Notes: generated by a model from the letters alone, not told the origin. Shown: positions 42,701 through 51,070, numbered from the stretch's first letter. The stretch: DNA of 64,000 nucleotides from CAYYTU01 sp964474655 (GCA_964474655.1 CAYYTU010000005.1:25668-89667); one strand, 5' to 3'. Made by a program: numbers and translations.

Positions 42701-43527
42701 GCGATAGCGACCAAAAACTGCCCAAGACTCCTCGTTACTCCGACATTGATCTCAACCGCTGGAAAGCGTATGACCACGTCTGGACCGACAGTCTCTGGCA
42801 GATCGACGCCCGCGATAACAGCGGCGGCCATGAGCTCGATTACCATGGCAACTTCGTCCCTCAGATTGCCACCCAGATGTACCTGCGGTATACAAAGAGG
42901 GATGAGATCGTGCTCGACTTATTCCTCGGCTCCGGCACCAGCGCCATCGAGGCGGAACGGCGTGACCGGCGGTTGATCGGCGTCGAGCTGAAGCCCGACC
43001 TGGTCGATCACGTGCGAGGTAAGATTTCTCCGGGCCTGCTGGATGACCGCATTCGACTGCTTCAGGGCGATTCGACCCGCGAAGAGACGGCTCAGCGTGT
43101 CCGGGAAGAGCTGGCGACGATGGGCGCTGAACATGCCCATCTGCTGATGCTCCATCCGCCTTACCACGATATTATCTCGTTCTCCGATGATCCGGTCGAT
43201 CTCTCCAATGCGCCGGATCTGGAGACGTTTCTTGCCCGCTTCCAGCGTGTGGTCCGACACGGCTTTGAGCTCCTGGCGCCGGATCGATTCGCCGCGCTCG
43301 TGATTGGGGACAAGTATACCCAGGGCGAGCTGATCCCGCTCAGCTTCTATTGCCTGGATCGGATGGAGCGGGTGGGGTTCCGCCCTAAGGCCATCATTGT
43401 GAAGAACATCACCGGCAACGAGCGAGGTAAGGGGCGCGCCAGTAACCTGTGGCGCTATCGCGCGCTGCGGGGAGGGTTCTACATCTTCAAGCACGAGTAC
43501 GTGATGGTCTTCCAGAAGCCGGCTTGA
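42697..43527 (+). CDS. DNA methyltransferase-like protein (amino-methyltransferase fold)
   Basis: 276 residues. Motif I is LDLFLGSGTSAIEA (residues 74-86), followed by LIGVELKP. The catalytic motif IV is HPPYHDI (153-159), HPPY instead of the usual D/N/S-PPY. Motif I precedes motif IV, unlike beta-class enzymes that the N-terminal part otherwise resembles. RNA or DNA substrates cannot be told apart by eye, but N6-adenine or N4-cytosine methylation of DNA is likeliest. Its ATG overlaps the GH57 stop, and a PD-(D/E)XK-like gene follows after 4 bases, so it may be the protecting half of a restriction pair. Confidence 0.8.
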   Translation: MSDSDQKLPKTPRYSDIDLNRWKAYDHVWTDSLWQIDARDNSGGHELDYHGNFVPQIATQMYLRYTKRDEIVLDLFLGSGTSAIEAERRDRRLIGVELKPDLVDHVRGKISPGLLDDRIRLLQGDSTREETAQRVREELATMGAEHAHLLMLHPPYHDIISFSDDPVDLSNAPDLETFLARFQRVVRHGFELLAPDRFAALVIGDKYTQGELIPLSFYCLDRMERVGFRPKAIIVKNITGNERGKGRASNLWRYRALRGGFYIFKHEYVMVFQKPA

Positions 43528-43531
43528 GCCG

Positions 43532-44170
43532 ATGTCGAAGGTTCGCCATGAGCTGCAGAAGGTTGCGCGTATGCCACGCTGGCCGCGGAAGCAGACCGAT
43601 GTCTGGGATCGCGTTAGCCGCTTCATCTACCGGGTTGAGAATCTGGATCGGCTGCGTGAGCTGACAAAGCAAGCAGCCAGGCAACACGGTCTCTCGCCGC
43701 ATGACTTCGGAAGCTACGTGATCCACCGCTGGTATAATTTCCACACACATCAGGTCGCGTTGGAGATCATCCTCGATCATCCTCACACAGAGCCTGAAGA
43801 GGATCCTTTCCATCATACCGTCGACTTCTACCTCGATGGAGAGGGGTTCGATCTCAAGCTGACCCGATTGCCCTACGGCTTCGACGGCGGCCTCGACCAC
43901 GCCCGCGCCCACCCGGAGGCGCTGGCGCGCTGGCTCTACGTCAATCAGTCGCAGCAGGGCCGATTCCACGCTGCCAATCGGCTCTTCGTTGTTCTCCACG
44001 ATGCCCGGGTCCCCGCTCGGACCTGGGATCTGCGCCGGGACTTCGCGCAGCTCGAACGGGCGATTGGGGCTTTCCTTCGCAATCCGCAGTTGATGGAGAT
44101 ATCATTCGAGGGGCGAACCGGCGCGCGATGCCGGCCAATGGCGGGTGTGATCTTCTGCGTGCGCGAGTAG
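43532..44170 (+). CDS. Putative PD-(D/E)XK nuclease paired with the methyltransferase
   Basis: 212 residues, not a family I can name. Residues 97-111 read VDFYLDGEGFDLKLT, fitting the core of a PD-(D/E)XK nuclease: Asp98, then Asp107-Leu-Lys109 on the next strand. Hydrophobic strands such as RLFVVLHDA follow. The start lies 4 bases after the methyltransferase stop. Size and context suggest the restriction half of a type II-like system. The frame is intact, without decay. It could instead be a DNA repair or mobile-element protein. Confidence 0.55.
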   Translation: MSKVRHELQKVARMPRWPRKQTDVWDRVSRFIYRVENLDRLRELTKQAARQHGLSPHDFGSYVIHRWYNFHTHQVALEIILDHPHTEPEEDPFHHTVDFYLDGEGFDLKLTRLPYGFDGGLDHARAHPEALARWLYVNQSQQGRFHAANRLFVVLHDARVPARTWDLRRDFAQLERAIGAFLRNPQLMEISFEGRTGARCRPMAGVIFCVRE

Positions 44171-44192
44171 CGCGAGTTGCTTCTGGCTGGTA

Positions 44193-44480
44193 TCAGAATA
44201 CCTCAATCTGCCAGTCCACGACCTGGACCTCCGGCCTATGGGTCTCGATCCAGCGGACGGTCTTCTCCATAAAGGCGTGAACGTAGCCGGGGTCGTTGTT
44301 GGCTACGGTGACCAGAGCGATCTCAGAGGTCTGCCAGATGTCGTTGTAGCCGATCTCGGCGCTGGAGACGTTGAACTCGCGGCGCAGGCGAATCAGGAGC
44401 GGCTTGAGGATGCGACGCTTCTCCTTCAAGGAGTGGTTACCGGGGATGCGAAGCTCAATGCTACAGGCTCCAATAATCAT
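44193..44480 (-). CDS. DUF503 (YlxP-like) protein
   Basis: 95 residues, GACSIELRIPGNHSLKEKRRILKPLL being the family signature, with a ferredoxin-like fold expected. In many bacteria it is encoded between infB and rbfA, but here it stands downstream of lipM. Function unclear; ribosome association has been suggested for relatives. No ribosome-binding site is obvious. A CAGTATACTG palindrome lies upstream at 44523-44532. Confidence 0.88.
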   Translation of the reverse strand: MIIGACSIELRIPGNHSLKEKRRILKPLLIRLRREFNVSSAEIGYNDIWQTSEIALVTVANNDPGYVHAFMEKTVRWIETHRPEVQVVDWQIEVF

Positions 44481-44567
44481 AGTGATCGATCAGGCGGAAC
44501 TCTAAAAGCGCGAAACGCGAAACAGTATACTGCTCGTTCAGGAGGGGCTGGAGCGCTCCGGTGATGG

Positions 44568-45404
44568 TCAGACGCAATGTGACCATTCATCCGAGGTGTA
44601 CTTCTTTGCTCTCAGTCGCTCGGCCAGGGCCAGTTCCTGATCGGTCAGCTCACCTGGTTTAAGGCGCAGGTTCAGCGCCTCGGCAAAGCCGATCTGCAGT
44701 GCTTTGGCAGCCTCGTCCCAGCTTACCGGACGGCCCCGGGCCCTTTCAACGGTGGTGGCCCGGGCGCGTACCTGGGCGGGATCGGGATGGGCTGCTAACA
44801 GCGGGCAGATGCGGGCGATGTCGCCATACAGCGGGATTGCGCCGTGCTGAAGAACGGTACCCTGAGCGCGCATCTGAGCGCTACCTGCCAGCTTCTTGCC
44901 GCCGACGGTGATCTCATAATCGGAAGGGACCTCGAAGCAAATGGGGCCTTTGGCGTCTCGATTCTCCACCCGCTGGTCGGCGATGATATTGGCCACATCC
45001 AGTCTTTCCAGCCCACGCACCAACCCTTGGCTAAGACGGCGGTAGCTCTCCACGACGCCGCCGGACACGCGCGGTTCCGACTGCGGCGCGACAATGCTGT
45101 AGGTCAGCTCGTCGATGTGGAGTATGGCCCGTCCGCCGGTGGGACGGCGTACCAAGTCATAGCCGCTGACCTCCAGCGCTCCCAGATCGACATCGTCGTC
45201 CGGCTGCGCCCGGCCCAGGGAGAAACACCCTGGTTCCCAGGCATAAAGTCGGAGGGTAGGCGGAGCCTCGCCAGCGGCTACTGCTTGTAAGATAGCTTCA
45301 TCTATCGCCATATTGGTCGGGCCATCTTGCGGGGCCGAACGAACAAGGCGCCACCTCGCAGGAGAATAGGCAGTTTTCGGGTTGTCAGGACGACCGTTGG
45401 ACAT
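44568..45404 (-). CDS. lipM: Octanoyltransferase LipM-type (biotin/lipoate ligase fold)
   Basis: 278 residues. Likely transfers octanoyl from acyl-carrier protein to a lipoyl domain (GcvH in Bacillus), the first step of lipoate synthesis. RRPTGGRAILH binds the acyl/lipoyl group, GKKLAGSAQMRAQGTVLQHG holds the conserved Lys, and the Cys in ICFEVPSDYEI matches the catalytic Cys150 region of Bacillus LipM rather than lipoate ligase LplA. Its promoter leaves almost no leader. lipA and gcvH are not in the window. Confidence 0.85.
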   Translation of the reverse strand: MSNGRPDNPKTAYSPARWRLVRSAPQDGPTNMAIDEAILQAVAAGEAPPTLRLYAWEPGCFSLGRAQPDDDVDLGALEVSGYDLVRRPTGGRAILHIDELTYSIVAPQSEPRVSGGVVESYRRLSQGLVRGLERLDVANIIADQRVENRDAKGPICFEVPSDYEITVGGKKLAGSAQMRAQGTVLQHGAIPLYGDIARICPLLAAHPDPAQVRARATTVERARGRPVSWDEAAKALQIGFAEALNLRLKPGELTDQELALAERLRAKKYTSDEWSHCV

Positions 45405-45414
45405 AGCGGGAGGT

Positions 45415-45442
45415 ATTGTAACATATCAAACGAGGTCGACAA
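45415..45442 (-). promoter_or_regulatory. lipM promoter giving a near-leaderless mRNA
   Basis: Minus-strand TTGTCG (45437-45442) and TACAAT (45415-45420) are 16 bases apart. The start point would be near 45408, about 4 bases before the ATG at 45404. The sequence before the ATG is CCTCCC, the reverse of a ribosome-binding site. Confidence 0.6.
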
Positions 45443-45558
45443 CCAATCCCGCTCAAGGGCAAAGGAAGCAGTTCCAAAGCACTCTAGACGCATTAGCTTG
45501 CCTACAAGCGTTACTGAGCGTATCGACCTCAGCTTCGTTTGTCCAACCAGGTTAATGC

Positions 45559-45586
45559 TTGCATTTAAGCGGAATTGTGTTAAAAT
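45559..45586 (+). promoter_or_regulatory. rpsO promoter
   Basis: TTGCAT (45559-45564) and TAAAAT (45581-45586) with a 16-base spacer, about 40 bases ahead of the rpsO GTG. GGAGGAAA supplies the ribosome-binding site. Confidence 0.6.
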
Positions 45587-45625
45587 AAACGACCGTCTGG
45601 AAGGGTTGGATAGAAGGAGGAAATA

Positions 45626-45895
45626 GTGTCGCTAAGTAAGAGCGAAAAAGAAGCCATTATTCAAGAGTATGGTCGTTCAGCGAACGACACAGGGTCGCCA
45701 GAAGTGCAAGTCGCGTTGCTGACCACGCGCATTAATCAGCTCACCGAGCATCTTAAAGAGCACAAGAAAGATGAACATTCTCGGCGTGGTTTGATAAAAA
45801 TGGTGGGTCAACGAAGGCGACACCTGACCTATCTCAGCCAAAAAGACCCCGAACGCTACAAGGCGATCATTCGGCGACTAGGGCTGCGTGGATAA
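45626..45895 (+). CDS. rpsO: 30S ribosomal protein S15
   Basis: S15 of the 30S platform; 89 residues from GTG 45626 after GGAGG. DTGSPEVQVALLTTRINQLTEHLK and the RRGLIKMVGQRRRHLTYL helix are diagnostic. It precedes pnp as in E. coli and many other bacteria. Confidence 0.97.
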   Translation: MSLSKSEKEAIIQEYGRSANDTGSPEVQVALLTTRINQLTEHLKEHKKDEHSRRGLIKMVGQRRRHLTYLSQKDPERYKAIIRRLGLRG

Positions 45896-45915
45896 CAAAT
45901 TTTGACGCGCAATCC

Positions 45916-45948
45916 AAACGAGTAGGTGTTCAAGGCATCTACTCGTTT
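45916..45948 (+). terminator. Hairpin after rpsO (terminator or processing site)
   Basis: AAACGAGTAG (45916-45925) pairs perfectly with CTACTCGTTT (45939-45948), 13-base loop. Only three T end the right arm, so termination may be partial and pnp may be read through from rpsO. Confidence 0.6.
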
Positions 45949-45976
45949 AGCGTATCATAGAATAAGTTAATGAACG

Positions 45977-46064
45977 GTCAGACGCAGGTCCAGGATTGGG
46001 GGGTGTGGCATAGCGCCAAGCGCGCTATGAGACACCCCCCAGTCTCTGAGCCTCCGCGTCTGAC
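45977..46064 (+). promoter_or_regulatory. Large stem-loop in the pnp leader
   Basis: An 88-base near-continuous hairpin. The outer arms GTCAGACGC/GCGTCTGAC (45977-45985, 46056-46064) enclose a G-rich arm TGGGGGGTGT (45997-46006 region) paired with ACACCCCCCA, then CATAGCGC/GCGCTATG at the tip. It ends 24 bases before the pnp GTG. In E. coli a double-stranded leader at the same place is cut by RNase III and lets PNPase repress itself; by analogy this is a likely autoregulation site. Confidence 0.7.
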
Positions 46065-46087
46065 GTTAGATGTATGGAGGTAGAAAC

Positions 46088-48241
46088 GTGAAGACTCACA
46101 AATTCACCACTAAATTAGGTGATCAGGATATAGAACTTGGAACCGGTAAATTTGCCCAGCAAGCGGGTGGAGCAATCACTATTCGTAACGGAGATACGGA
46201 GTTGCTCGTCACCGCGACGATGTCCCGTGACGTGCGAGAGGGGATCAGCTTCTTCCCCCTCACGGTCAACTTTGAGGAGCGCCTATACGCGGCCGGCCGT
46301 ATTCCTGGCTCCTTCTTCCGTCGCGAGGGCCGTCCAACGGAATCAGCCACGCTTATCTGCCGGTTGACTGATCGTCCGATCCGCCCTTTGTTCCCCAAGA
46401 ACATGCGCAACGACGTGCAGGTGATCATCACTCCCCTGTCACAGGACGCGGAACATTATTCGGACGTGCTGGCGATCATTGGGGCTTCGGCTGCGCTGAC
46501 CATCTCCGACGTGCCGTTCGATGGCCCGATCGGGGGCGTGCGCATTGGTTATATTGAAGATGATCTGGTCGTGAACCCGACTATCTCCCAGGCGGAGGAA
46601 AGTTTGCTCGATCTGCGGATGGCTGGTACTTCCGATGCTATCTTGATGGTCGAGGCCGATGCTCATGAGGTGAGTGAGAAGCTGATCGTCGAGGCGCTTC
46701 GTACCGGCTTCGAGGCGATTCAGGATTCGATCGAAGTCCAGCGTGAGATGCGCGAGCAAGTGGGGAAGCCCAAGCGCGAGTATACGCCGATTGCCGTGGT
46801 CCCCGAGGACTTGGTCGAGACCTTGCATCAGGAGGCCAGCGACGACTTGATAGAGGCTGTCTACGGTGCATCCTCTAAGCGGGATCGCGATGATCGCATT
46901 CGAGATTTGCAGAATGAATGGGCGGCTCGGATGGCGGAGGGCTGGGATGAGAAGACAGTCAAAGATGCGCTTGACAAGGTGATGCGAGAGATCGTTCGGC
47001 AGCGCACGATTGAGGAAGGTATCCGGGCCGATGAGCGCGCCACCGACGAAATTCGCGATCTCAGCGCTGAGGTGGGCCTGTTGCCCAAGGCACACGGTTC
47101 GGGGCTTTTCACCCGAGGCGAGACGCAGGTGCTCTCCGTGGCGACGTTGGGAATGCCTCAAGAAGAGCAAATGCTCGACGACCTTTCGCCAGAGGAGACC
47201 AAACGCTATATGCATCATTATAACTTCCCGCCTTACTCCACCGGCGAGACCTGGCCCCTGCGCGGCCCTAAACGCCGTGAGATCGGTCACGGAGTGCTGG
47301 GAGAAAATGCCTTGCTCCCGATGTTGCCGGATGAGGAAGATTTCCCTTACACCTTGCGCGTTGTCAGCGACGTGATGAGCTCCAATGGTTCGACGTCGAT
47401 GGCGAGTGTGTGTGGTAGCACCCTCGCGCTGATGGATGCTGGGGTGCCGATCAAGGCTCCAGTGGCCGGTATCGCGATGGGCCTGATGATGGAAGAGGGT
47501 AACTACCGCGTTTTGACCGATATTCAGGGGCTGGAGGACCACATCGGCGATATGGACTTCAAGGTGGCCGGGACGCGTGAGGGCATCACGGCCTTGCAGA
47601 TGGACATCAAGCTGAGTGGTATCTCTTACGAGATCCTAGACGAGGCGCTGGAACAAGCTCGCCAGGCTCGCCTTCAGATTTTGGACGTGATCGAAGAGAC
47701 GATCCCGGCCCCGCGTGAGGAGCTCTCGCCCAACGCGCCAAGAATGACGGTGATGCAGGTTTCACCGGACAAGCTGGGCGCGGTGATCGGTTCTGGCGGT
47801 AAGACGGTACGCTCCATTGAGGATCAGTGTGACGTCGAGGTCGACATTGAGGATGATGGCACGATCTACGTCGCCGCGGTCGACGGAGAGTGTGCCAAGA
47901 AGGCTCAGGCTATGATCGAGGCCTTGACCGAGGATCCGGAAGTGGGGCAGATTTACACCGGGCGCGTGGTTCGAGTGAAGGACTTCGGCGCGTTTGTTGA
48001 GATTTTGCCTGGGACAGATGGTATGGTCCATATCTCGCAGCTCTCTGATCGTCACGTCAAGAGTGTCCGGGACGTGGTCCAGGTCGGCGATGAGATCATG
48101 GTGATGGTGACCAACATCGATCGCGAGGGTAAGATTCGCCTCTCGCGTCAGGCGGTGCTGGAGGGGTGGTCGTTGGAAGAAGCGCGGGCAGACGATCGAC
48201 CCGGCGGCAAACGGGGGCGCCGTCCTCCCCGCAGGCGATAA
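46088..48241 (+). CDS. pnp: Polynucleotide phosphorylase
   Basis: 3'-5' phosphorolytic exoribonuclease, 717 residues from GTG 46088 with GGAGGT 7 bases upstream. Two RNase PH domains: the first with DGPIGGVRIGY, the second with FTRGETQVLSVATLG, the FPPYSTGETW loop and the SMASVCGSTLALMDAG active-site region; the DFKVAGTREGITALQMDIK block carries conserved metal-binding Asp. KH (VIGSGGKTVRSIE) and S1 (GRVVRVKDFGAFVEILPG) domains end the protein, followed by a basic tail. Confidence 0.96.
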   Translation: MKTHKFTTKLGDQDIELGTGKFAQQAGGAITIRNGDTELLVTATMSRDVREGISFFPLTVNFEERLYAAGRIPGSFFRREGRPTESATLICRLTDRPIRPLFPKNMRNDVQVIITPLSQDAEHYSDVLAIIGASAALTISDVPFDGPIGGVRIGYIEDDLVVNPTISQAEESLLDLRMAGTSDAILMVEADAHEVSEKLIVEALRTGFEAIQDSIEVQREMREQVGKPKREYTPIAVVPEDLVETLHQEASDDLIEAVYGASSKRDRDDRIRDLQNEWAARMAEGWDEKTVKDALDKVMREIVRQRTIEEGIRADERATDEIRDLSAEVGLLPKAHGSGLFTRGETQVLSVATLGMPQEEQMLDDLSPEETKRYMHHYNFPPYSTGETWPLRGPKRREIGHGVLGENALLPMLPDEEDFPYTLRVVSDVMSSNGSTSMASVCGSTLALMDAGVPIKAPVAGIAMGLMMEEGNYRVLTDIQGLEDHIGDMDFKVAGTREGITALQMDIKLSGISYEILDEALEQARQARLQILDVIEETIPAPREELSPNAPRMTVMQVSPDKLGAVIGSGGKTVRSIEDQCDVEVDIEDDGTIYVAAVDGECAKKAQAMIEALTEDPEVGQIYTGRVVRVKDFGAFVEILPGTDGMVHISQLSDRHVKSVRDVVQVGDEIMVMVTNIDREGKIRLSRQAVLEGWSLEEARADDRPGGKRGRRPPRRR

Positions 48242-48255
48242 CTTTGTAGAAGGCT

Positions 48256-48846
48256 ATGGAGACAAAAGAAGATCTGACCTCCGCGGTTGAACCTCAAGCT
48301 CCAAAGCCCCGGCCTTGGGGAGCGCGTCTCCTCCGTTGGGGACTGCGGACTCTCCGCGAAGTGGCTGAGACGGTTATCCCAGCTGTCATCATCGCGCTTT
48401 TCATTAATCTCTTCTTCGCGCAAGCTACTCAGGTGCTGGGGCAGAGTATGGAACCTACCTTGCACAGCACCCAGCGGGTGGTGATCGAAAAGATTACGTA
48501 CCGCTTCTTTCATGGCCCCCGACGCGGCGATATCGTGGTGATCCGTATGCCAGACCAGTCGGACTTGCTGATCAAACGTGTGATTGGACTGCCGGGCGAG
48601 ACGATCGAAGTAAGAGGGGGGCAGGTCTATATCAACGGGGAGATGATTGAGGAGCCCTGGTCCACGACCAACGGGGGGGGGAGCTATGGGCCCAGGACGA
48701 TTCCTCCTTTGCACGTTTTTGTACTGGGGGATAATCGCGGGGCGTCCAATGATTCACGAAACTTCGGCCCGGTCAAGATCGATAACGTGGTAGGCCACGC
48801 GTGGCTCTCTTACTGGCCCCTGAAGGACGTTGGCTTCGTGGAGTAG
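48256..48846 (+). CDS. lepB: Signal peptidase I
   Basis: Membrane serine protease that cuts signal peptides; 196 residues. One N-terminal membrane helix (VIPAVIIALFINLFF). Catalytic Ser64 in GQSMEPTL and Lys107 in LLIKRVIGLPGE; box E is VLGDNRGASNDSR. It follows pnp by 14 bases on the same transcript. The gene ends before a long gap with an inverted-repeat element and a terminator. Confidence 0.95.
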   Translation: METKEDLTSAVEPQAPKPRPWGARLLRWGLRTLREVAETVIPAVIIALFINLFFAQATQVLGQSMEPTLHSTQRVVIEKITYRFFHGPRRGDIVVIRMPDQSDLLIKRVIGLPGETIEVRGGQVYINGEMIEEPWSTTNGGGSYGPRTIPPLHVFVLGDNRGASNDSRNFGPVKIDNVVGHAWLSYWPLKDVGFVE

Positions 48847-48866
48847 GTACTTTGGTTCAGATTTAT

Positions 48867-49033
48867 CGTCATTCCGAGCGCAGTGTTCCGAGCGGAGCGA
48901 GGGACACGAAGTCGCCCGTGGTGAGCAGCGTTGAAAAGGCGTCTTGCCCACTTGGGAGCGATCTTCGGTTCAAAAATGCGAGATTCCTCGATTCGCTACA
49001 GGCGCGTAGGGCCTCCGCTCACTCGGAATGACG
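48867..49033. repeat. MITE-like inverted repeat (CGTCATTCCGAG ends)
   Basis: CGTCATTCCGAG (48867-48878) and CTCGGAATGACG (49022-49033) are perfect 12-bp ends of a 167-base element, extended by TAT/ATA outside. GTCATTCCGAG-type repeats are found dispersed in many bacterial genomes. It contains GAGCGGAGCGAGGGA and no ORF of interest. It lies downstream of lepB and before its terminator. Confidence 0.75.
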
Positions 49034-49106
49034 CGATAGTAGGCTGGCGTTCTTTACGCTCAATTCCTTGGTGAAAGTGATAGGTAGCTAGAGCGTAGAT
49101 AATCAC

Positions 49107-49139
49107 ACAGGTCAGGTAAATCATTGCCTGGCCTGTTTT
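49107..49139 (+). terminator. Intrinsic terminator downstream of lepB
   Basis: Arms 49107-49119 and 49124-49136 form a 13-bp stem (two G-U pairs, 4-base loop), followed by TTT and a second T-run. It would end transcription from rpsO-pnp-lepB. Confidence 0.8.
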
Positions 49140-49213
49140 GCTTTTTGGGGCTTGGTGGATGCGATTGGCCTTCCGGAGCGCAACGCGATGCCTTCTGTCG
49201 GCTAAAGTTCAAA

Positions 49214-49242
49214 TTGTCAAACAATCTGGATAGATGTATAAT
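49214..49242 (+). promoter_or_regulatory. polX promoter
   Basis: TTGTCA (49214-49219) and TATAAT (49237-49242), exactly 17 bases apart. The start near 49249 gives a 20-base leader with AGGAGG. Confidence 0.75.
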
Positions 49243-49269
49243 CTCCTGCAAGACAGGAGGGAATGTGCG

Positions 49270-50985
49270 ATGAATAATCGACAAGTGGCGGACATCTTCG
49301 CCGAGATGGCGGATATTCTGGACATTCAGGGCGAGAACTATCATCGCGTGCGGGCCTATCAGCGCGCGGCCGAAAACGTCGCTGCGCTGGGCCGGCCGCT
49401 GGAGGAGGTCTGGCGGGCCGGTGAGCTGGAGGAGATCCCCGGCATCGGCGAGACGCTGTCGGCCAAGATCGACGAGCTGATGCGCACCGGCCGCCTGGAG
49501 GCCTACGAACGGCTGAAGCGCGAGGTGCCCGAGGGCGTGGTGGCGATGTTGCAGGTCACCGGTGTGGGGCCGAGGAGCGCGGCTCAGTTCTGGAAAGAGC
49601 TGGGGATCACGACTGTGGAGGATCTGGAGCAGGCGGCGCGGGTCGGGCGCCTGCGCGAGCTGCACGGCTTCGGGGCCAAGAGCGAGCAGAACGTGATTGA
49701 CGGGATCGAGGCGTTGAAGCGGCGCACCGGTCGCGTCCGGCTGGGCGAGGCCTGGCCGTTGGCGGAGGAATTGCTGGCAGCGTTGCGGGAGGCGCCGGGC
49801 GTGGAGCAGGCCGCCTCGGCCGGCAGCCTGCGGCGTCGGCGAGAGACCGTGGGCGATCTCGATCTGCTGGTGGCCTCGGACGACCCGGAGCCGGTGATGG
49901 CGCGCTTCCGGGAGCTGCCTCAGGTCGAGGAGGTGATGCTCAGCGGCCCCACCAAGACCTCGATCCGGACTCACGAGGGCTTCCAGGTCGATCTGCGCGT
50001 GCTGGAGCCGGCCCGCTGGGGTACGGCGCTTCAGTACTTCACCGGCAGTCAGGCCCACAACATCCGTCTGCGCGGGCTGGCGCTTGAGCAGGGGCTTTCG
50101 TTGAGCGAGTATGCGCTCAAGCGCGAGGACGGGAGCGAGATCCTCTGCGCCACCGAGGCGGAGGTCTACGAGACGCTGGGCCTGCCGCCGATCCCGCCGG
50201 AGCTGCGCGAGGACCGCGGCGAGATTGAGGCCGCGCTGGAGGGACGCCTGCCTGATTTGATAACGATAGACGATCTGCGAGGCGACCTCCAGTTTCACAC
50301 CACCTGGTCCGACGGCCACCAGAGCTTGCTGGAGATGGCGCAGGCGGCGCAGGCGCAGGGGCTGGACTATGCGCTGGTGACCGACCACTCGCACAGCCTG
50401 GGCGTGACCGGCGGGCTGGATGCCGAACGCTTGCAGGAGCAGCGGGCCGAGGTCGCGGCCGTCAATCGCAAGCTGGGCGGCGCGTTTCGGCTGCTGGCGG
50501 GCGTCGAGGTCGAGGTGCGGGCCGATGGCATGCTCGACCTGCCCGACGAGGTGCTGGCGGAGCTGGATCTGGTCGTGGCGGCGGTTCACAGCGGGCTGCG
50601 TCAGGGGCGAGAGCAGATCACTGCACGGATGCTCCAGGCGATTCGCAACCCGCACGTCGACATCGTCGCCCACCCGACCGGACGGCTGATCGGCGAGCGC
50701 GAGGGCGCGGACCTGGATATGGAGGCCGTCTTTCGGGCGGCAGCCGAGACGGGCACGGCGCTGGAGATAAACGCGCATCCCGCGCGGCTCGATCTGAATG
50801 ATGTGCATGCCCGGCGCGCGGTCGAGCTGGGCGTGACGCTGGTCATTAACAGCGATTCGCACGACGTGAACGGCTTTGACGTGTTGCCCTTCGGCGTGGC
50901 GACGGCCCGTCGGGCCTGGGTGACGCCGGAGCAGGTGCTGAACACGCGCTCGGTGGAGGACATGCTGGCCTGGATCGCTCGGTGA
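49270..50985 (+). CDS. polX: Family X DNA polymerase with PHP domain
   Basis: Repair polymerase/3'-5' exonuclease, 571 residues from ATG 49270. N-terminal 8-kDa-like domain and helix-hairpin-helix (EEIPGIGETLSAKI, VTGVGPRSAAQ). The palm has GSLRRRRETVGDLDLLVA with catalytic GDLD and the third Asp in VDLRVL. The C-terminal PHP domain carries FHTTWSDG, VTDHSHSLG, a Glu in GVEVEV, HPTGR and NSDSHD. The first PHP His of DLHxH is Gln (DLQFH), which I recall from Thermus-type PolX as well. Monocistronic, bounded by a promoter and a terminator. Confidence 0.94.
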   Translation: MNNRQVADIFAEMADILDIQGENYHRVRAYQRAAENVAALGRPLEEVWRAGELEEIPGIGETLSAKIDELMRTGRLEAYERLKREVPEGVVAMLQVTGVGPRSAAQFWKELGITTVEDLEQAARVGRLRELHGFGAKSEQNVIDGIEALKRRTGRVRLGEAWPLAEELLAALREAPGVEQAASAGSLRRRRETVGDLDLLVASDDPEPVMARFRELPQVEEVMLSGPTKTSIRTHEGFQVDLRVLEPARWGTALQYFTGSQAHNIRLRGLALEQGLSLSEYALKREDGSEILCATEAEVYETLGLPPIPPELREDRGEIEAALEGRLPDLITIDDLRGDLQFHTTWSDGHQSLLEMAQAAQAQGLDYALVTDHSHSLGVTGGLDAERLQEQRAEVAAVNRKLGGAFRLLAGVEVEVRADGMLDLPDEVLAELDLVVAAVHSGLRQGREQITARMLQAIRNPHVDIVAHPTGRLIGEREGADLDMEAVFRAAAETGTALEINAHPARLDLNDVHARRAVELGVTLVINSDSHDVNGFDVLPFGVATARRAWVTPEQVLNTRSVEDMLAWIAR

Positions 50986-51016
50986 GGTGACCTTCCGTTG
51001 GCTAATGTTTCACGAG

Positions 51017-51047
51017 AAAAGCCCCCAATGAAGGGGGCTTGGCTTTT
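51017..51047. terminator. Bidirectional terminator between polX and the DUF3782-like gene
   Basis: AAGCCCCC (51019-51026) and GGGGGCTT (51033-51040) with a 6-base loop. AAAA precedes the stem and CTTTTT follows, so it can work for both convergent genes. Confidence 0.88.
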
Positions 51048-51070
51048 TGATATTGAGGTGGCTTTATAGC

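Noticed and set aside
50290..50325. Loss of the first PHP histidine in PolX (DLQFH)
   Set aside because: Gln at this place is recalled from Thermus-type PolX proteins, so it is a normal variant rather than a defect.
49060..50862. 600-residue open frame on the minus strand
   Set aside because: Antisense to polX, whose motifs are complete; the minus frame shows only low-complexity His/Arg/Leu sequence.
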